A DNA stretch of 64,000 bases from positions 2,480,001-2,544,000 of the forward strand of contig JAKULF010000003.1 in NCBI GenBank assembly GCA_022661535.1. The letters are read 5' to 3'. Shown one piece after another: positions 24,119 to 37,400 of this stretch; the stretch's first letter is position 1; each line of letters starts with the position of its first letter. The translations under genes were made by a program, and so were the position numbers. Under the pieces are notes generated by a model. It saw only the letters and a list, made by a program, of their open reading frames with translations. It did not search any database and was not told the DNA's origin. This DNA is from Eutypa lata. Lineage: Eukaryota > Ascomycota > Sordariomycetes > Xylariales > Diatrypaceae.

Positions 24119-24818
24119 TTTGGTCTAGTCTGCTCTGGTTTGGTCTACCTACCTAGTGTACCTTCTCTTGGCGTACTACTAGACTTGGACTACCTACATA
24201 GAAGAGGGGGTTTTTCCCATTCTTCTTGGCATGGATGGATGGATGGCTAGCATGAAGCTTCCGAAACGGATACCTATAGGCACTGGATGCGATTATATGC
24301 TTGGACGATGTTCCCAGCGTTATTTTTGTTTTTGTTTTTTTTCCCTCTCCACCGACGATGCACATGGTTCTTTCTCTATATACGGAAGGGGAAGAAACGA
24401 ACTTGGACGGAAAGATTACCGGCCAACGACCTACTTATATATGGCTCTTAGTCTTCTAAGGCATACGACACTACACACAAACAAACAAACACTTTGATTT
24501 GAGATACCCTTACACTCCTCCCTCCCCCTTCTCTATTATAATCTGCTTTCATCTTGAACTGCGGAGGTTCTACTGGTCTTTTCACATGAACCGGGGAGCA
24601 GCATACACTCATGTACACCTACATGCGTACATATATACAACATGCATGGCATTTGGAAGCACCCATTGAGCATGCACGGATTGGCATTGGCATTGGAATT
24701 TGGCATTTGGCATTTGGCATTTGGCATTGCGAGAAGGACTTATGATTTTATTTTCGACAGCGATTGGCTTAGCCATTGGCTGGCGTTCTTGTGGAACAGG
24801 ACAGGACAGGTAGTCAAG

Positions 24819-24878
<60 letters not shown>

Positions 24879-25841
24879 CGTATGGATGGCTCTATTTGTT
24901 TATGTGTTCTTTTGCATGGAATTTCTCCCGCAATGAATGAATCAATCGATGTATACATGTGTGGCTAGTCAAACGGTACATGACTCCGAGGACGAAGGCA
25001 CACGCGAAGTAAAGGGCTTATTTCGTACCAGGAAGAGATAGGTATATACCACATTGCTCAATGATAATCTGATTATACTGCTACCACTGAATAGTTTTGT
25101 TGCCAATTGGCAGTGAAACGTTCCGCTGTAATTTTGTGACTGCTGCCTACCTACTTACCTATGTACGTACGTAGAGTAGAGTAGGCGGGCATACGTGAGC
25201 GGAACCATCTAAGCCAGCAGCACATCATGCCCTGCGCTGCAACCTTTACGCGTCTACCTAGGTATCTCACTTTAGTTTAATAGGTAAGTAAGTAGGTGCC
25301 TACTTATGGCTCTGAATGCTCATGACCTTTTTTCTTTTTTCTTGCCTACAATGGGAGAAAGCATACGTGTGTGGCTGGTCTATTATGCTAAATCACTGGC
25401 CCTTTCTTCAGTTTCTGTCTTTCCCCCATTAGAGGCGACTATTTGGAAATAGCCACGCCCGTCATATCCACAGAGGTCGACTGGAAGCCATGAAAACACC
25501 CCCACAACCTGATGCATATTCATCGCTGCCTCCCTCAGCCCACCTTCACCAATGCAATGTAATGCACGCATGCTCAATTTGATTTAAGAGAAGGAAAAAA
25601 AAGGTCCAGACACCGTGCCGCCAGCTCCAAGGTCCGAACTAAGTCTCCCACACACATCCACAAAAATGAGTCCGTAGCCAGCGCACTACGGCGGCACATT
25701 GTTCATGTAGTTATTCGTCTTGTCTTGTCACGGGGCTCGTGTTGGTTGGGTCGTCTAACACGAAGGTTGCGACTGTGGTTGAGGCGAGGATCATGGCTGC
25801 CACACCTCACCACACAACATTGCATAGCTTTCTTTTCTTCT
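24119..25841. other. Convergent intergenic region with microsatellites
   Basis: Between the 3' ends of Elongin A and the minus-strand NEDD8 gene. It holds short tandem repeats of GGCATTT near 24675-24730 and a long (GCAG)n array. No protein-like frame was recognised. Confidence 0.6.
24818..24879. repeat. (GCAG)n microsatellite, about 15 units
   Basis: An uninterrupted tetranucleotide array of about 62 bases. It lies in noncoding sequence and is likely length-polymorphic between strains. Confidence 0.95.
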
Positions 25842-26685
25842 CTATTGCGTCGGCGAGGGGGGTGGGAGATCATCAAGGCTCTCGACAAAGGACCGGCCGC
25901 CTCGGAGCGCTAGCACGAGATGGAGGGTGGCGCCGCCCTCGAGGGCGTATTCGGTGGCTGTCTTGTCGTCTACCCTGTATGGTTTCCACCCGCTCGGTTA
26001 GCATCGTTACGTTATTGCATCGTATCCGGGTTTCCCGGTTCTCGAGTAGAGTAGGGTAGGAGATGTGGGTGAGGGCTGTTGAAGTATTGGGGGACGAGAT
26101 GTGTGAGAAGGAAAAGATAGAAGGTATTGGGAATGGGAAGGAATGTCATGGTATGTAGAGCCCAGGAACAAATAAGTATGGTGACGAACATTTGTTTACC
26201 ACCGTAGATCAACCGCTGCTGAACGGGCGGAATACCCTCCTTCTCTTCGACCTTCTCCTTGATCTGGGAGACCTGTTCGTCACATCATGTAGGTTAGCAT
26301 ACATTGCGCGCGCACAGACAAGTGCATGGTAATAGATGACTGCTTTTTCATTTTGCTAGTAATCGATCATAGATCGTTATGGCGCATAATGGGGATAGGT
26401 AAGATACACCATGGAATCGGATCGCGTACCTTGTCGGTAGGCTCGATATCGAGCTCGATCTCCTTGCCCGTGAGGGTGCGCACCCTGTTTGTTTGCACGC
26501 TCGTCAGTCATTCATACGGAACTTCCAATACAGGTCTCTCATATTGTTGGTGAAAGTAGGTTCAGGAATGTAGAGTAAGTGCGCCAGCCAACCACGATGC
26601 GCTGTCTCTGGTATGATGTGATGACGAACGGTGGGGGTATGTATGGCGGGCAGGGAGGGGAGGTAACAGCTTACTTGATCTGCAT
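25842..26685 (-). CDS. Ubiquitin-like modifier NEDD8/RUB1 precursor
   Basis: Four small exons on the minus strand: 26675-26685 (11 nt), 26430-26484, 26190-26272 and 25842-25974. All joins are in frame with GT-AG borders; 93 residues. The sequence starts [19 protein letters not shown], contains KEGIPP and GGKQM (Lys48) and ends its folded part with LALRGG at 71-76. Ala at position 72 is diagnostic of NEDD8 against Arg in ubiquitin. A 17-residue tail after Gly76 must be removed by a hydrolase before conjugation to cullins through the APP-BP1/UBA3 and UBC12 pathway. The gene is easy to miss because no exon is longer than 133 bases. Confidence 0.95.
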
Positions 26686-27642
26686 CTTGAAAGTATCTCG
26701 GATTTGGCGGGAGGAAGTGATAGGCTGGTAGAGTGCTGAACTTCGTCGAGGGTTGCTTCAGAAAGGGGAAGATGTCGTCGCGTGTTTAAATCGAAAGTGA
26801 GTGGGCAGGTTGAAGTTGAAGACGGGAGCGTTTAGCTAGTTAGAGTTAAGCTGTTACTGTGATGGTGGTGGTGGTGTTGGTGGTGGGGTTAATTACCTAA
26901 CTTCCTATTGTCAGATGAGTGATGGAGGGGCATTTCGTAATATCTGATATTTACATACTTATATGCATGATATATGCATATAAACAACACATTCGGCTTT
27001 TCCTAATGAAATAGATGAATCGTTTGCATTTGCCTCATGTTTGTTTCTGTAGTCCAGTAAAACATGCATTTAATCTACATTTAGGACCCGCGACTCTTCT
27101 CATATAGCATCGCCATTTAAGTATCCCAAAAACGAAAGAAAAAGAGAAAGAGAGAAGAAGAGCAGGAGGTATCCCGAAGTAAAATGGAAGCCAAGAACAA
27201 CAGAGGACATGATAACTATTACCACTAAAGCTATATTCAGATATTATTACAGAAGTACCGTAAAGTCCAACTTCATTTAACTTAAACAGTATCATATTTT
27301 GTTCCCATTTTAATTCCCGTATATCATAGATTCATATATCATAGCAATAAAGACAGCGGAGCGGATCTCAAACTTCACGACCGCAGGCTCCTGAAGCAGA
27401 AGTTGGAGTTCAGCTTGATACCCCTTTCTCGGGGATGAGGCGCCTGATAGTAACTTATACTCGCCTGACGCTCAACAAATGGCTGGCCTCAGTATAGTCT
27501 GCCCAAAGTTTACGTCGGTTAGTACAAAACCCATCAGTTTCCGGGAAGTAAGCAGTGCACACCTCTCAGGAACCTGAATACCCCCCAACCCCCATGCTTC
27601 CAATTTTCACAAAATCCACTCTAGCGGATGTCCCATCGTCAT
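26686..27642. other. Intergenic, no gene seen
   Basis: Promoter side of the NEDD8 gene, with a (GGTGGT)-type short tract near 26864-26888, and the 3' flank of the minus-strand phosphatase. No further frame can be supported. Confidence 0.6.
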
Positions 27643-29274
27643 CTAGTGCTCGCAAACCTCCTTCCACCTCTCACCACCGTGCGTGACGTTCAACGCGGCC
27701 TTCACCTTGTCCGTACCTAAAAAGTCGTCAAACCCGCAGGTCCCATACTCGTCGATGGCGCACCCCGTCGGCCCGAGGCCATAATTCGCCCCGTTCAGGA
27801 TGAGCTGAATTCTACTGCCGCTGCTTCCCTCCGCCCCGCCACACTCGAGCCGCTTCCAGAGCATATACGACGCGAACGGCACCAGCCGCGCACTCTGCCA
27901 CGACCTATGCGGATCCACAGGTCCCTCCGGCGGAAATGCATCATCGCCATCGCCATCGCCATCCGCAGCAAGGCCAAGTGCCGTCAGCCCAAAGGCGAGC
28001 GTCTTGTCGTGGCCGAAGTTAAGCGAAAACTTCTTCTCCTCATCCTCCCCGCGCAAAAACGCAGTGACGTTCCCAACCAGCAACCCACCAAGCACGGCTC
28101 CCATGTCACCCGGCAGCCCGTAGCCCGAGAAACCGCGCTGTCTCAAATCATATTCATATTCGTTCCTCAGCAGCTCCTCGGGCTCGAAAACCCCACACCA
28201 GGGCGAAGAGCCGACTCCGCGCGCGGCGGTCCCGTAAGCGCACGCCCAGAACATCGCGTGGACGTGCGCGGGCGAGAAGCGGACGCCGGGCCACGCGCGC
28301 CCGAGGAGGTCGTTGATGCGCGCCGCGATCGGCGGTAGGTAGACGGCGCCCCAGCGCTCGGTGAGGTTGCCGCCGTACTGCTCGTCCCATGCGCTGCACG
28401 TCGAGTGGGGCGTGATCCAGCTGGGCGTGTGGGCGTCTTCGGGGATCACTTTGAGTGCTGGCGGCGAAGAGGTTTTTCTATTACCACTGCCGTTTCCGTT
28501 TCCGGCAGCTGCACGCCCGTAGTAACCGGCTAGGAACCACTCGGCTGACTCAACAACGCGGTCTTCGTCGCCGGCTACTGCTAGCGCATCTCCGGCATCG
28601 GAAACGGCATCATTGGACTCATCATCGGACTCATCATCGGGCTCGACGTACAAATCCGGATACCGCAACCGCAGCGCAACGCCGTGGTCGAACAGCTGCT
28701 GGCGGCCGGGGGCCGTCAAGTCGTCGGTGCCGAGAGTGTTGTTCCAGGAGCCACGCGCAAGAAAAGACCAAGCGTAGGGAACGTCAGCCTGCGGGTTCGA
28801 GAACAGTGCGCTGTTGTTCTTGATGTAGTCCGCAAGCCCTTGGATCACGGCCAGCTCATCCGCGTGCGGGTTCCGACTACCGTGACGGTGGATGAGGAAG
28901 GCCCTGCTCGTCGCGGTGCAGCTGGGAGGCGTTCCCGATTTCAGCGACGTTGGGGTGTTGGGGGGCTCGAAGAAGGGCGATAAGTGGCCGAGATGCTTGT
29001 ATGGGTCGAAGTCTTGGTGATGGTGATGATGATGTGATTTTTTGTCTTTTGGGGTGGTGGTAAAGGGGAGAAAGACGGATGATGCTGGTGGTGAATATTG
29101 CAGGATTGTCATGTGGCCCTCAATGCCTGCTTCCCAGCACCCGAGCATTCCCACCATGGCTAAGCTTAGGAGAATAGCTAGCCGCCATCGCCAATTCCCG
29201 CCGCGCCACTGGCGGTTCCTTGGTGTAGTCTGCTCTCCATGCGCTAAAAGCCCCTGTTTCTCGGTCGCCGCCAT
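27643..29274 (-). CDS. Histidine acid phosphatase, membrane-anchored
   Basis: Intronless, 543 residues from ATG 29274. The active-site signature RHGSRNP lies at 130-136 (RHGxRxP of the branch 2 histidine phosphatases). The proton donor is in FGHDKT near residue 430. A cytoplasmic N-terminus of about 30 residues is followed by a hydrophobic segment (31-48), indicating a type II signal anchor rather than a cleaved signal. Several N-x-S/T sites and paired cysteines fit secretory-pathway targeting. The pattern is closest to MINPP1/phytase-like acid phosphatases that dephosphorylate inositol phosphates or other phosphomonoesters. A natural run of six histidines occurs at 81-86. Confidence 0.88.
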   Translation of the reverse strand: MAATEKQGLLAHGEQTTPRNRQWRGGNWRWRLAILLSLAMVGMLGCWEAGIEGHMTILQYSPPASSVFLPFTTTPKDKKSHHHHHHQDFDPYKHLGHLSPFFEPPNTPTSLKSGTPPSCTATSRAFLIHRHGSRNPHADELAVIQGLADYIKNNSALFSNPQADVPYAWSFLARGSWNNTLGTDDLTAPGRQQLFDHGVALRLRYPDLYVEPDDESDDESNDAVSDAGDALAVAGDEDRVVESAEWFLAGYYGRAAAGNGNGSGNRKTSSPPALKVIPEDAHTPSWITPHSTCSAWDEQYGGNLTERWGAVYLPPIAARINDLLGRAWPGVRFSPAHVHAMFWACAYGTAARGVGSSPWCGVFEPEELLRNEYEYDLRQRGFSGYGLPGDMGAVLGGLLVGNVTAFLRGEDEEKKFSLNFGHDKTLAFGLTALGLAADGDGDGDDAFPPEGPVDPHRSWQSARLVPFASYMLWKRLECGGAEGSSGSRIQLILNGANYGLGPTGCAIDEYGTCGFDDFLGTDKVKAALNVTHGGERWKEVCEH

Positions 29275-29504
29275 ACTACTTGGTGAATTGTAATATAGTT
29301 AATCAGACAAAAAAAAGAGGATATTGTCTCAGTGTGCTACACAAATACAATATCACGATGGCAGTCAACTTATACGCAATGCAAGGTACCCTTACGAAGG
29401 AATGACGTCACTTCACATTAATGATGAATATTTGTAATGAGTTTCAAGTTGAATAATCCTGGGTAAGCGGGTCTTGCATTGCTTATGTAGGCACTTATAA
29501 CAAC

Positions 29505-32500
29505 AATTAATATATATTAAAAAATAAATAAATAAATTAAATTTTTAAACATATATAGCTTAATTATATAATAATATAATATTATTAAAAATTAAAGTAA
29601 TAACTTTTTATATATTAAATAAATATTTTATAAACGAATTATTAATAATTAATTTATTTAAAATATATTTCGTTTTAATATTTTCGTTTTAAATTAAAGT
29701 GTTTTTTTTATATTTAACCTTAACGTAATATATATAATTTTATATAATAACTTTTAATTATTTAATTATTTTAAAAACTTTATTTTTTTATAATTTTTTT
29801 AATATTATAAATAAAGCTTTTTTTATAATTAATTTAAATAAATCGTAAAGTTTTAAAATAATTAACTTTTTAATTAATAACGATATAAAGATTAAATACG
29901 ATAAACGCTTTATTACGCTTAAAAGATTTAATTTTTTAATTATAATTATTAAAAGTATTTTTATAAATATTTAATTAAATAAATAATTCAAAGTTATTAT
30001 ACGTATAATTAATTAATATTAATTATAATATAAAATAATTAAACGCTTTTTAATTAACGATGTTAATTATTATTATTAAAGCGCGTTAAGATTATTTTTA
30101 TAAACATTAAATATACGTATAACATTTAAATTAAAGTTTTATATTAATTTTTTATTTAATAATTATTAAACGAATTAATTTTAAAACTTAATTTATATTT
30201 TAACGAAATATAATAGTTTTTTATTAAAACTTATAATATATATATAATTATTAATATTATATTTAAATATTTAAAAATAACGAATTAAATTAATAAAAAG
30301 TTAAAAATTAAAGTTATTTAAATAAATAAAAATTAATAATTTTAATATTTTTATAAAACTTATAATTATATTTTAAATATATTTATTTTTTATAATAAAT
30401 TAAAAATAAATAAAAAAAATATAAATCGTTATATTAATTAAATATTAAAAGATTATATTTTCTTTATAAAAAAAAAGTTTAAGCGTAATTATCGCTTTAA
30501 TATTTTATTAACGTTAATTATTAATAATATACTTAATAACTTTATATATTAAAAGTTTATAATTTATAATAACTTTATTTTATAATTAAAAAATAAAGTG
30601 TTTTTTTTAATAAATTTCTTTTCGAGGTTTTATTTAATATTAATAATAAATAATATTAACTTTTATTATTTTCGAAAAATATACGATTTTTATTTATAAG
30701 TTAATATAAAGTTATAATTTTTATTATTTTATTTATTTAAGTTTAATTTTATTAAAATATTTTTTAATAATTTAAAAAAGTATATATATTATTACGATAA
30801 ATATAAAAAAAGAATTTATTAATAACGAATAATTTAATAACTTTTTATTAAATTATATAATAAAAGTTAATAATTTTACGAATAATATAAAAGATTATTT
30901 TAAAAAAAATATATATTAATTAAAATTTATTAAAAATAAAATAATATATAATATAAAAAATAAATTATTAAATAATTATTATAAAACTTTTAATTTATTA
31001 TTATAATTTTTCTTTTTATATAATACGAAAAGTAATTTATTAAATAATTATTATAAAAACTTTAATTTATTATTATAATTTTTTTTTTATATAATACGAA
31101 AAGTAATTTATTAAATAATTATTATAAAAATTTTAATTTATTAAATTAATTATAATTTTTTTTAAGTTTTATTTTTTTTAAATAATGTTATTTTAAAATA
31201 TTAAACGCGTATATTTTTATAATTTTTATTTTTTAAATTAATAAAAAAAGTTATTATTTTAAATAAAACTTATAATAAATCGTATTATTATTAAAGAAAA
31301 TTAAATACTTATTAAAATATTAATAAATTAATAAATTTTTAAATAATTAATTATATTTATATTATTATAAAAAGTTATATTAAAGAAATAATTATTAAAA
31401 TTAATTTAATTTATAAAAATTATTATTTAATTAATAATTTTTATATTTTCGTAAATATATAATAATATTACGTATATATTATAATTATGTTTTAATATAA
31501 CGAATTAAATTAAAACGTTAAATAAATTATTATATAAATATAAATCGATTTATACGTATTATAATTATTTATTTATAATAATATAAAAATTATTAATTAA
31601 ATAATAATTTTTATAAACTTTATATAATTTAAAAATAAATATAAATATATTTATTTATTTAATTTTATAAATTTAATTTTAAAGTTATTATTAAATACGT
31701 ATTTTAATTTAAAAGTTCTTTTAATATTACTTTTAAAATATAATTAAAATAACTTATAAAGTTTTAATTTTATTTTTTTTAATTTAAATTATTTATTTAA
31801 AAAATATCGTATTTATTTAATTATAACGATTAAAATAAAAAAAACTTTATATAAAAGTTTCATATTTTTTAAATTTATACGTTACGTAATAATAAATTCT
31901 TTATAAATATTTTTTAATATATTATTTTTATCGATATTTTTAAATATTATAAAAAATAAATTTTAAATAAATAAATTAAATTAATAATTATTAATAAAAG
32001 TTATTATTAAATTTATAAGTTTTTATAATAACGATATAATAAAAAGTTTAAATTAATAATCGTTATAATTATTCGTTATAATAAAAAATATAATAAAAAA
32101 TATAATATTAAAAAAATATAAATAATTAATTATTTTTATTATATAAATTAATTTTAATTAATAAAAAAATTATTAAATAATTTATTAAATATTTTATTTA
32201 AGTTATTATTAATTATATTTATATTATTATTAATATTATAATTATAACGTTATAAAAATCTATTATTTTAATTATTAAAATCGTTTAATTAACTTTTATT
32301 TATTTATTTTTATATTAATTTAAAGTTTATTTTTTTATATATAAATTTTCTTTATAAAAAACGAACTTTTTATATATAAAAATCGATAATTATTATTTTA
32401 TTATATGCTTTTATATTATATTATTTTTTTATTTAATAAATTATATAATAATAACGTTATAATAATAAATATCGTTTTTTATTTAATATATTTATTATAA

Positions 32501-33960
32501 TTTTTTTCTTTTAATATAATTTTAATAATAATAATTTATTTTATAAATTAATATAATAAATAAATTTATTTATATTTTTTAAATTATATTAAACGTATTT
32601 TATATATTAAATATAAATATAAAAAAATATTTCGTAATTAATTTTTTTTTATTTAAAAGTTATAATAATAATAATAATAAAAATAAAAAATATAAAAATT
32701 ATAACTTTTATATAATTTCGAAAAAAATCGTTTAAAAAATTACTTTTATATCGTAAAAAATATAATATTAAAGTAATAAGCGCTTTATAAAATTAAACGT
32801 TACGACGTAATTTAAATAATTTAAATAAACGTTTTTTATTATTATTAAAATAAAAAATAATAAAAATAAATAACGTTTATTAAAGTTAAAAATTAAATTT
32901 ATAAATAATCGTTATAAATATTATATTATTTTTCGAAAAATAATAATTTAAAATAAAATTAAATAAAAGTTTAATATAAAAGCATTTATATTAATAAAAA
33001 AATATAAAGTATAAAATAACTTTATATAAAAGTTTTCGATACGTAATAAATCTTTTTAATTAAATAAAAATATAACGAAAAATTAATTTATAAAAAGTTT
33101 ATAATTTCGTTTTTATATAAATTTATACGCGATTTATAATAAAATTATTATTATTTTTTAACGAATAAATTTTTTTTATTTCGTTTTAAAGTTTATTAAA
33201 AAATATAATTTTAATAAATCGAACGTTTTTAAATTATTATTTCGAATTTTTATTATTAATAATTATTTTTATTTAATTTAAAATATAAAAAGTTAATTTA
33301 ATAAATATAAATAAAAATAAAAAATTAATAAAAAAATTAAATAAAATTATAAAATTAATTAAAAGTTTAACTTTAAAAGTAATTTTATAATATCGAAAAT
33401 AATTAATAATTTTAACTTTACTTTTAATTTTTAATTTTTAAATTTTATTTTTATTTTATTTATTAAATATTAAAATAATAATATTAAAACGATTATTTTT
33501 AATATTATTTTTTTTAATATTATTTTTAATAACTTTTTTAAATTATTTTTTTAAGCGAATTATTTATTAACTTTTCGTAATTTTTTTTTTTAACTTTTTA
33601 ATTATAAATTTATTAATTTATATTAAAGTAATTATACGCTTAATAATAATTACGTTATAAAAGTCGTTTTTTTTATTATTAAAAAAGTTATTTAAAACTT
33701 TTAATTATAACGTTATCGTTTACGTAATTAACTTACGTTTACGTTTAAAAAACATTATAAAATTAACTCGTAAAAATTTTTTAAATTATTCGTTTATTAT
33801 TTCGTTAATTTAAATTTATTTTAAAGAAAAACGTATTTAATTAAATAATTTAAAAGAAATTTAATTAAGTTTATTAAATTAACGAAAAATAAAACGTAAT
33901 TTAAATAAAAAAAAGATAAAAAAAAAAGCATTAAAATATCGAAAATAAAGTAAGAATTTT
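29505..33960. repeat. 4.4-kb AT-saturated RIP block
   Basis: Nearly all A and T over about 4.4 kb with abrupt edges. By eye G+C is well below 20%. Remaining C sits mainly before G or T; CA is almost gone, as expected when RIP converts CpA to TpA. Stops occur in every frame, so no gene survives. It is best read as one or more mutated transposons. I could not find LTRs, inverted repeats or a target duplication at its ends, so the element class is unknown. It directly neighbours the PKS. Confidence 0.85.
30961..31160. repeat. 71-bp tandem repeat inside the AT block
   Basis: About 2.7 units of a 71-base period (for example the string TACGAAAAGTAATTTATT recurs at about 31023 and 31094). The units differ by single-base changes. 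This is probably a pre-existing minisatellite of the mutated element. Confidence 0.75.
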
Positions 33961-34490
33961 ATCGTGAAAGCTTCATTCGTAATACTAAAAGGGTTGTAAA
34001 AAAATTAAAGTCTTTAAGATAATTAAGTGGCTAAGAGCTGCTATACAAAATTGTATGTGTTGCGCCAAGGCCAGATGTGGAGAAAGACACTCTGATTCGA
34101 AGCGAGAGTAATGAGACCATAATCTCGTCCCAGTTTTTTTTACGTTTCCGTGATCATGAACCATTTCATACACAATAGTAGCATCAGCGTCAGTCACCAA
34201 GGCAGCGATTAAAAGCCCCCGATAATAAGCAGCTTTTGAATATGTGCCTTATATTGTAAGATTTCATACTCACTTTTAATGTGACTTGTGTTCTCGCCTA
34301 GGAGCTGATATATTGATTGGGCTACATCATATTATTGAATATTACGCGCAAGTGTGAATCGGTTGATGAGATGTTGACGGAAGAGAAACATTTAATGGCA
34401 TTGTTAACAACGGCGGCCGTAAAGTGGAGATACCGAAGACCTGAAAGTACGGATGGTGGTCAGATACGCACTCCGCCATACTGCCCATGT
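33961..34490. other. Intergenic between the AT block and the PKS
   Basis: Normal base composition returns at about 33960. A 71-codon frame on the minus strand (33985-34200) has some protein-like character but no motif I know. The rest is likely 3' flank of the PKS. Confidence 0.5.
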
Positions 34491-37400
34491 CTACTGCCCG
34501 TCCTCTTCACCATGTCCCCCTTTCAACTCTTCCGCCTTGCTGGTCACCTGCCGACTGAGACCCACAAAGGTAGTCTCTCCTAAAATCTCGAATACAGCAA
34601 TGTCCACGTCATAATCCTTCCGCATCCAGTTTCGCAGCTCCACCGCCATCAACGAGTCGACACCGTAGCTCGACACAGGTCTGCCCGAGTCCACGTCATC
34701 CACCTCGACTCCCAAAGCGCGGGCTAGTCTGTCTTTGAGTGCGTCGTTGACGGCGTTGCACTTTTCGTCGAATGATGTCGCCGCGCGGAAGCGAGCTCGG
34801 GGGCTCTGCGTTTGCGACTCTGAAGTCAGAGAATCGGCGCCAACATCACTCCTGCCAGGATAAATTCTGAATGCGTCCAAGAGGGGACGGGTCATTGACG
34901 GCGGGGCAATCTCGCCTTGTTGGGGCAAATCCGCGGGAGTCACGGCTCCGATGAGCAGTTGGCTGCGGCTAGAGTAGGGGCTTAAATTAGCTGCCGGCGT
35001 TAAACGCCTAGCCGGGTCGCAGAAGTAATCTAAGACTGCGATCAGATCCGCAGCTCGGACTCCCTTGATGTCCTGGGAACCCTCCCACTTCTGTCGATAG
35101 TCTTCACGCTCACTGACGATACCGGCATCGAGCAGCCAGCCGAGATCCAGCGAGACTGAGACGCCCTGGTACGCGCTAGCATCGGCGCGGGCTCTGGCCA
35201 GAGCATCCTGAAACGTACATCCGGCGGCGTAGTTACTCTGACCCATGGCACCATATATACCTACCAGTGAAGAGAGCATGATTAAAGAAGTCCATGTCGC
35301 GAGGGAGGAGAGTGTGCAAGTTCCAGCTTGATTGCACCTTGGACTGGATAGTGTCAGTCCACTGGTTGTGCGTCATGTTGCTGAAAATGGCATCTTGAAG
35401 TGCCATTGCTGAGTTGATACATCCTTTGATTGGAGCTTGAGGCATTGAATTGGTATAATCTTGCAGAGTCTTTGTAAACTCGGCAACAGATGAGACATCG
35501 CATTTCGGTGTTGCTATGCAGATGCTCTGATCCCTCAACCTTGCCACTAGGTCCGAGGCGGCTTGTGATGAGACACCGGACCGTGAAGGAATGAACAGGT
35601 TCCTTGCGCCTTTGCGTACCATCCACTCGATCATAACGCGGCCTAAGCCGCCGAGTCCACCAATAATGACATAGGTTGCGTCAGCATCAAAACGCCAGGT
35701 GCTTCTATGAATGAGATGTTTCTATATTTCGCGTCAGCTTTGGGTAAAAGCTAATAGTATCAAAGGAGTCGAGAGCTTCTGGGCTCAGTTTACCCACAGT
35801 TACTTGTTCATTTTCTGTCCTGGCGATGATGATACGGCCAGTACTATTCCCGCTCTGCATGAACCTGAAAGCATTTTCGGCCTCTGCAAGCGGATACAAG
35901 TGCAAAGGCCTTGGTCCCCGCAGCGAACCATCGGCGATAAGCCCTACAATTTTAATAAAAAGATCATTTGCCAGCTTAATGTTGGTCTTCACGATCAAAA
36001 CTAGGTCCACGGCCGCGAAGGTGACGTTCTTCGCAAATATGCCCATGGGGAGCGACGAGTTAGACATGATATCCGTTTTGCCGATCTCAATGAACCGTCC
36101 AAAAGGCGCAATACATTCCCAACTTGCTTGGAGGCTATCTCCTGCGAGTGAGTTTAGGACGACATCGACTCCGTATCCATCTGTCACGCGTGCAATGCCT
36201 TGGGAGAAGGAGGTATCGCGGCTGTAAAAAATGTGGGTTTCAGGTACGTTGAACTCTTTGGTGAGCAGACGTTTCTTATCGTCTGAACCCACGGTTGCGA
36301 AAATCCTATTTGCAGTCAGAATGAAGCATAGAAATAAGACTCCACAGCGATCAAAAGGGGACAAATATCAACAAGACAGAATATAGAGTCTAACACAAAG
36401 AAGCGAAGGAGAAACTTACTCTGCCCCAATCATTGTAGCTACCCCGATCGCCATCTGCCCTGTAGCACCAGCCGCCGAATGAATCAACACTTTCTCTCCC
36501 TTTTGGAGCCTCGCGCAATTAACAAGACCATGCCAGGCTGTCATACCTGGATTCACATATGATACCGCGTCTATACACGACAAGTTGTCGGGGATCTTCT
36601 GCACAGTCTGCATTTTGCTTCGGGGATGGCTTCTCATCGACCCGAATGCGCCCATGACGGCCCGATCACCGGGCTTGAAATGCTCCAAGCATGTAGAGCC
36701 AACTCGCGTGACCTTGCCAGCACACTCCCAGCCAAGCTCAATCCCGTCGTTGAGTTTGCCGAGGGCGGTGAAGATATCTCTGAAGCTGACAGGCCACGCT
36801 TCAGCTTCAATCTCCACCTCGTCAGTGGCCAGATCTTCATAGTAACCGGCATCTTCAACGAAACGCAGTGAGTCCAGCATGCCGGGCTTTTCGACTTCGA
36901 GTACCAAAGGTGGACCAGCTGTCCACTGATCGATTTGTTGCTGCGGTCGTATGTGAGACTCTCGTTCTTCATCGAGCTGCTTCTCATGCACCATGCGACC
37001 AACCATAATATGTCCATTTTTAACAACAAACTCGACCTCAGGGTTGTTGCGAGACTCATATCCGTTGAATGACGAACGGAGAACCTCTGTCATGAAAGCG
37101 GCCGTACCCTTCAGCTCATATCTGTGAGCTTGGTCGATAATGAGAGTCACGATGTGCTTGTCGCTCTCCTCCGACCGAACTGTGCGCAGGGCTCCCGTTG
37201 CGATACCACTTTGGGGATCCCATGGCAAAAGTCCCTTGCCGTCCTCCGAGCTACCAGTATCATACGCGGATGCAGAAACCCACAGGATGTTTCTGGACCC
37301 CTGAATGAGTTGTTGTAGGCTTTTGAAGCCCTGCTCACCAAGGTTAGCCAGACGAGAGCTCCCAACGTCAATAAGAGACACGACAACATCACTGGGGGAT

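Noticed and set aside
25842..26685. Ubiquitin instead of NEDD8
   Set aside because: Ala72, the [19 protein letters not shown] start and the single unit with a tail match NEDD8, not polyubiquitin.
29505..33960. AT block as centromere or organelle DNA
   Set aside because: The sharp edges, lack of genes and loss of CpA fit RIP on a repeat better; a centromere cannot be shown from one window.
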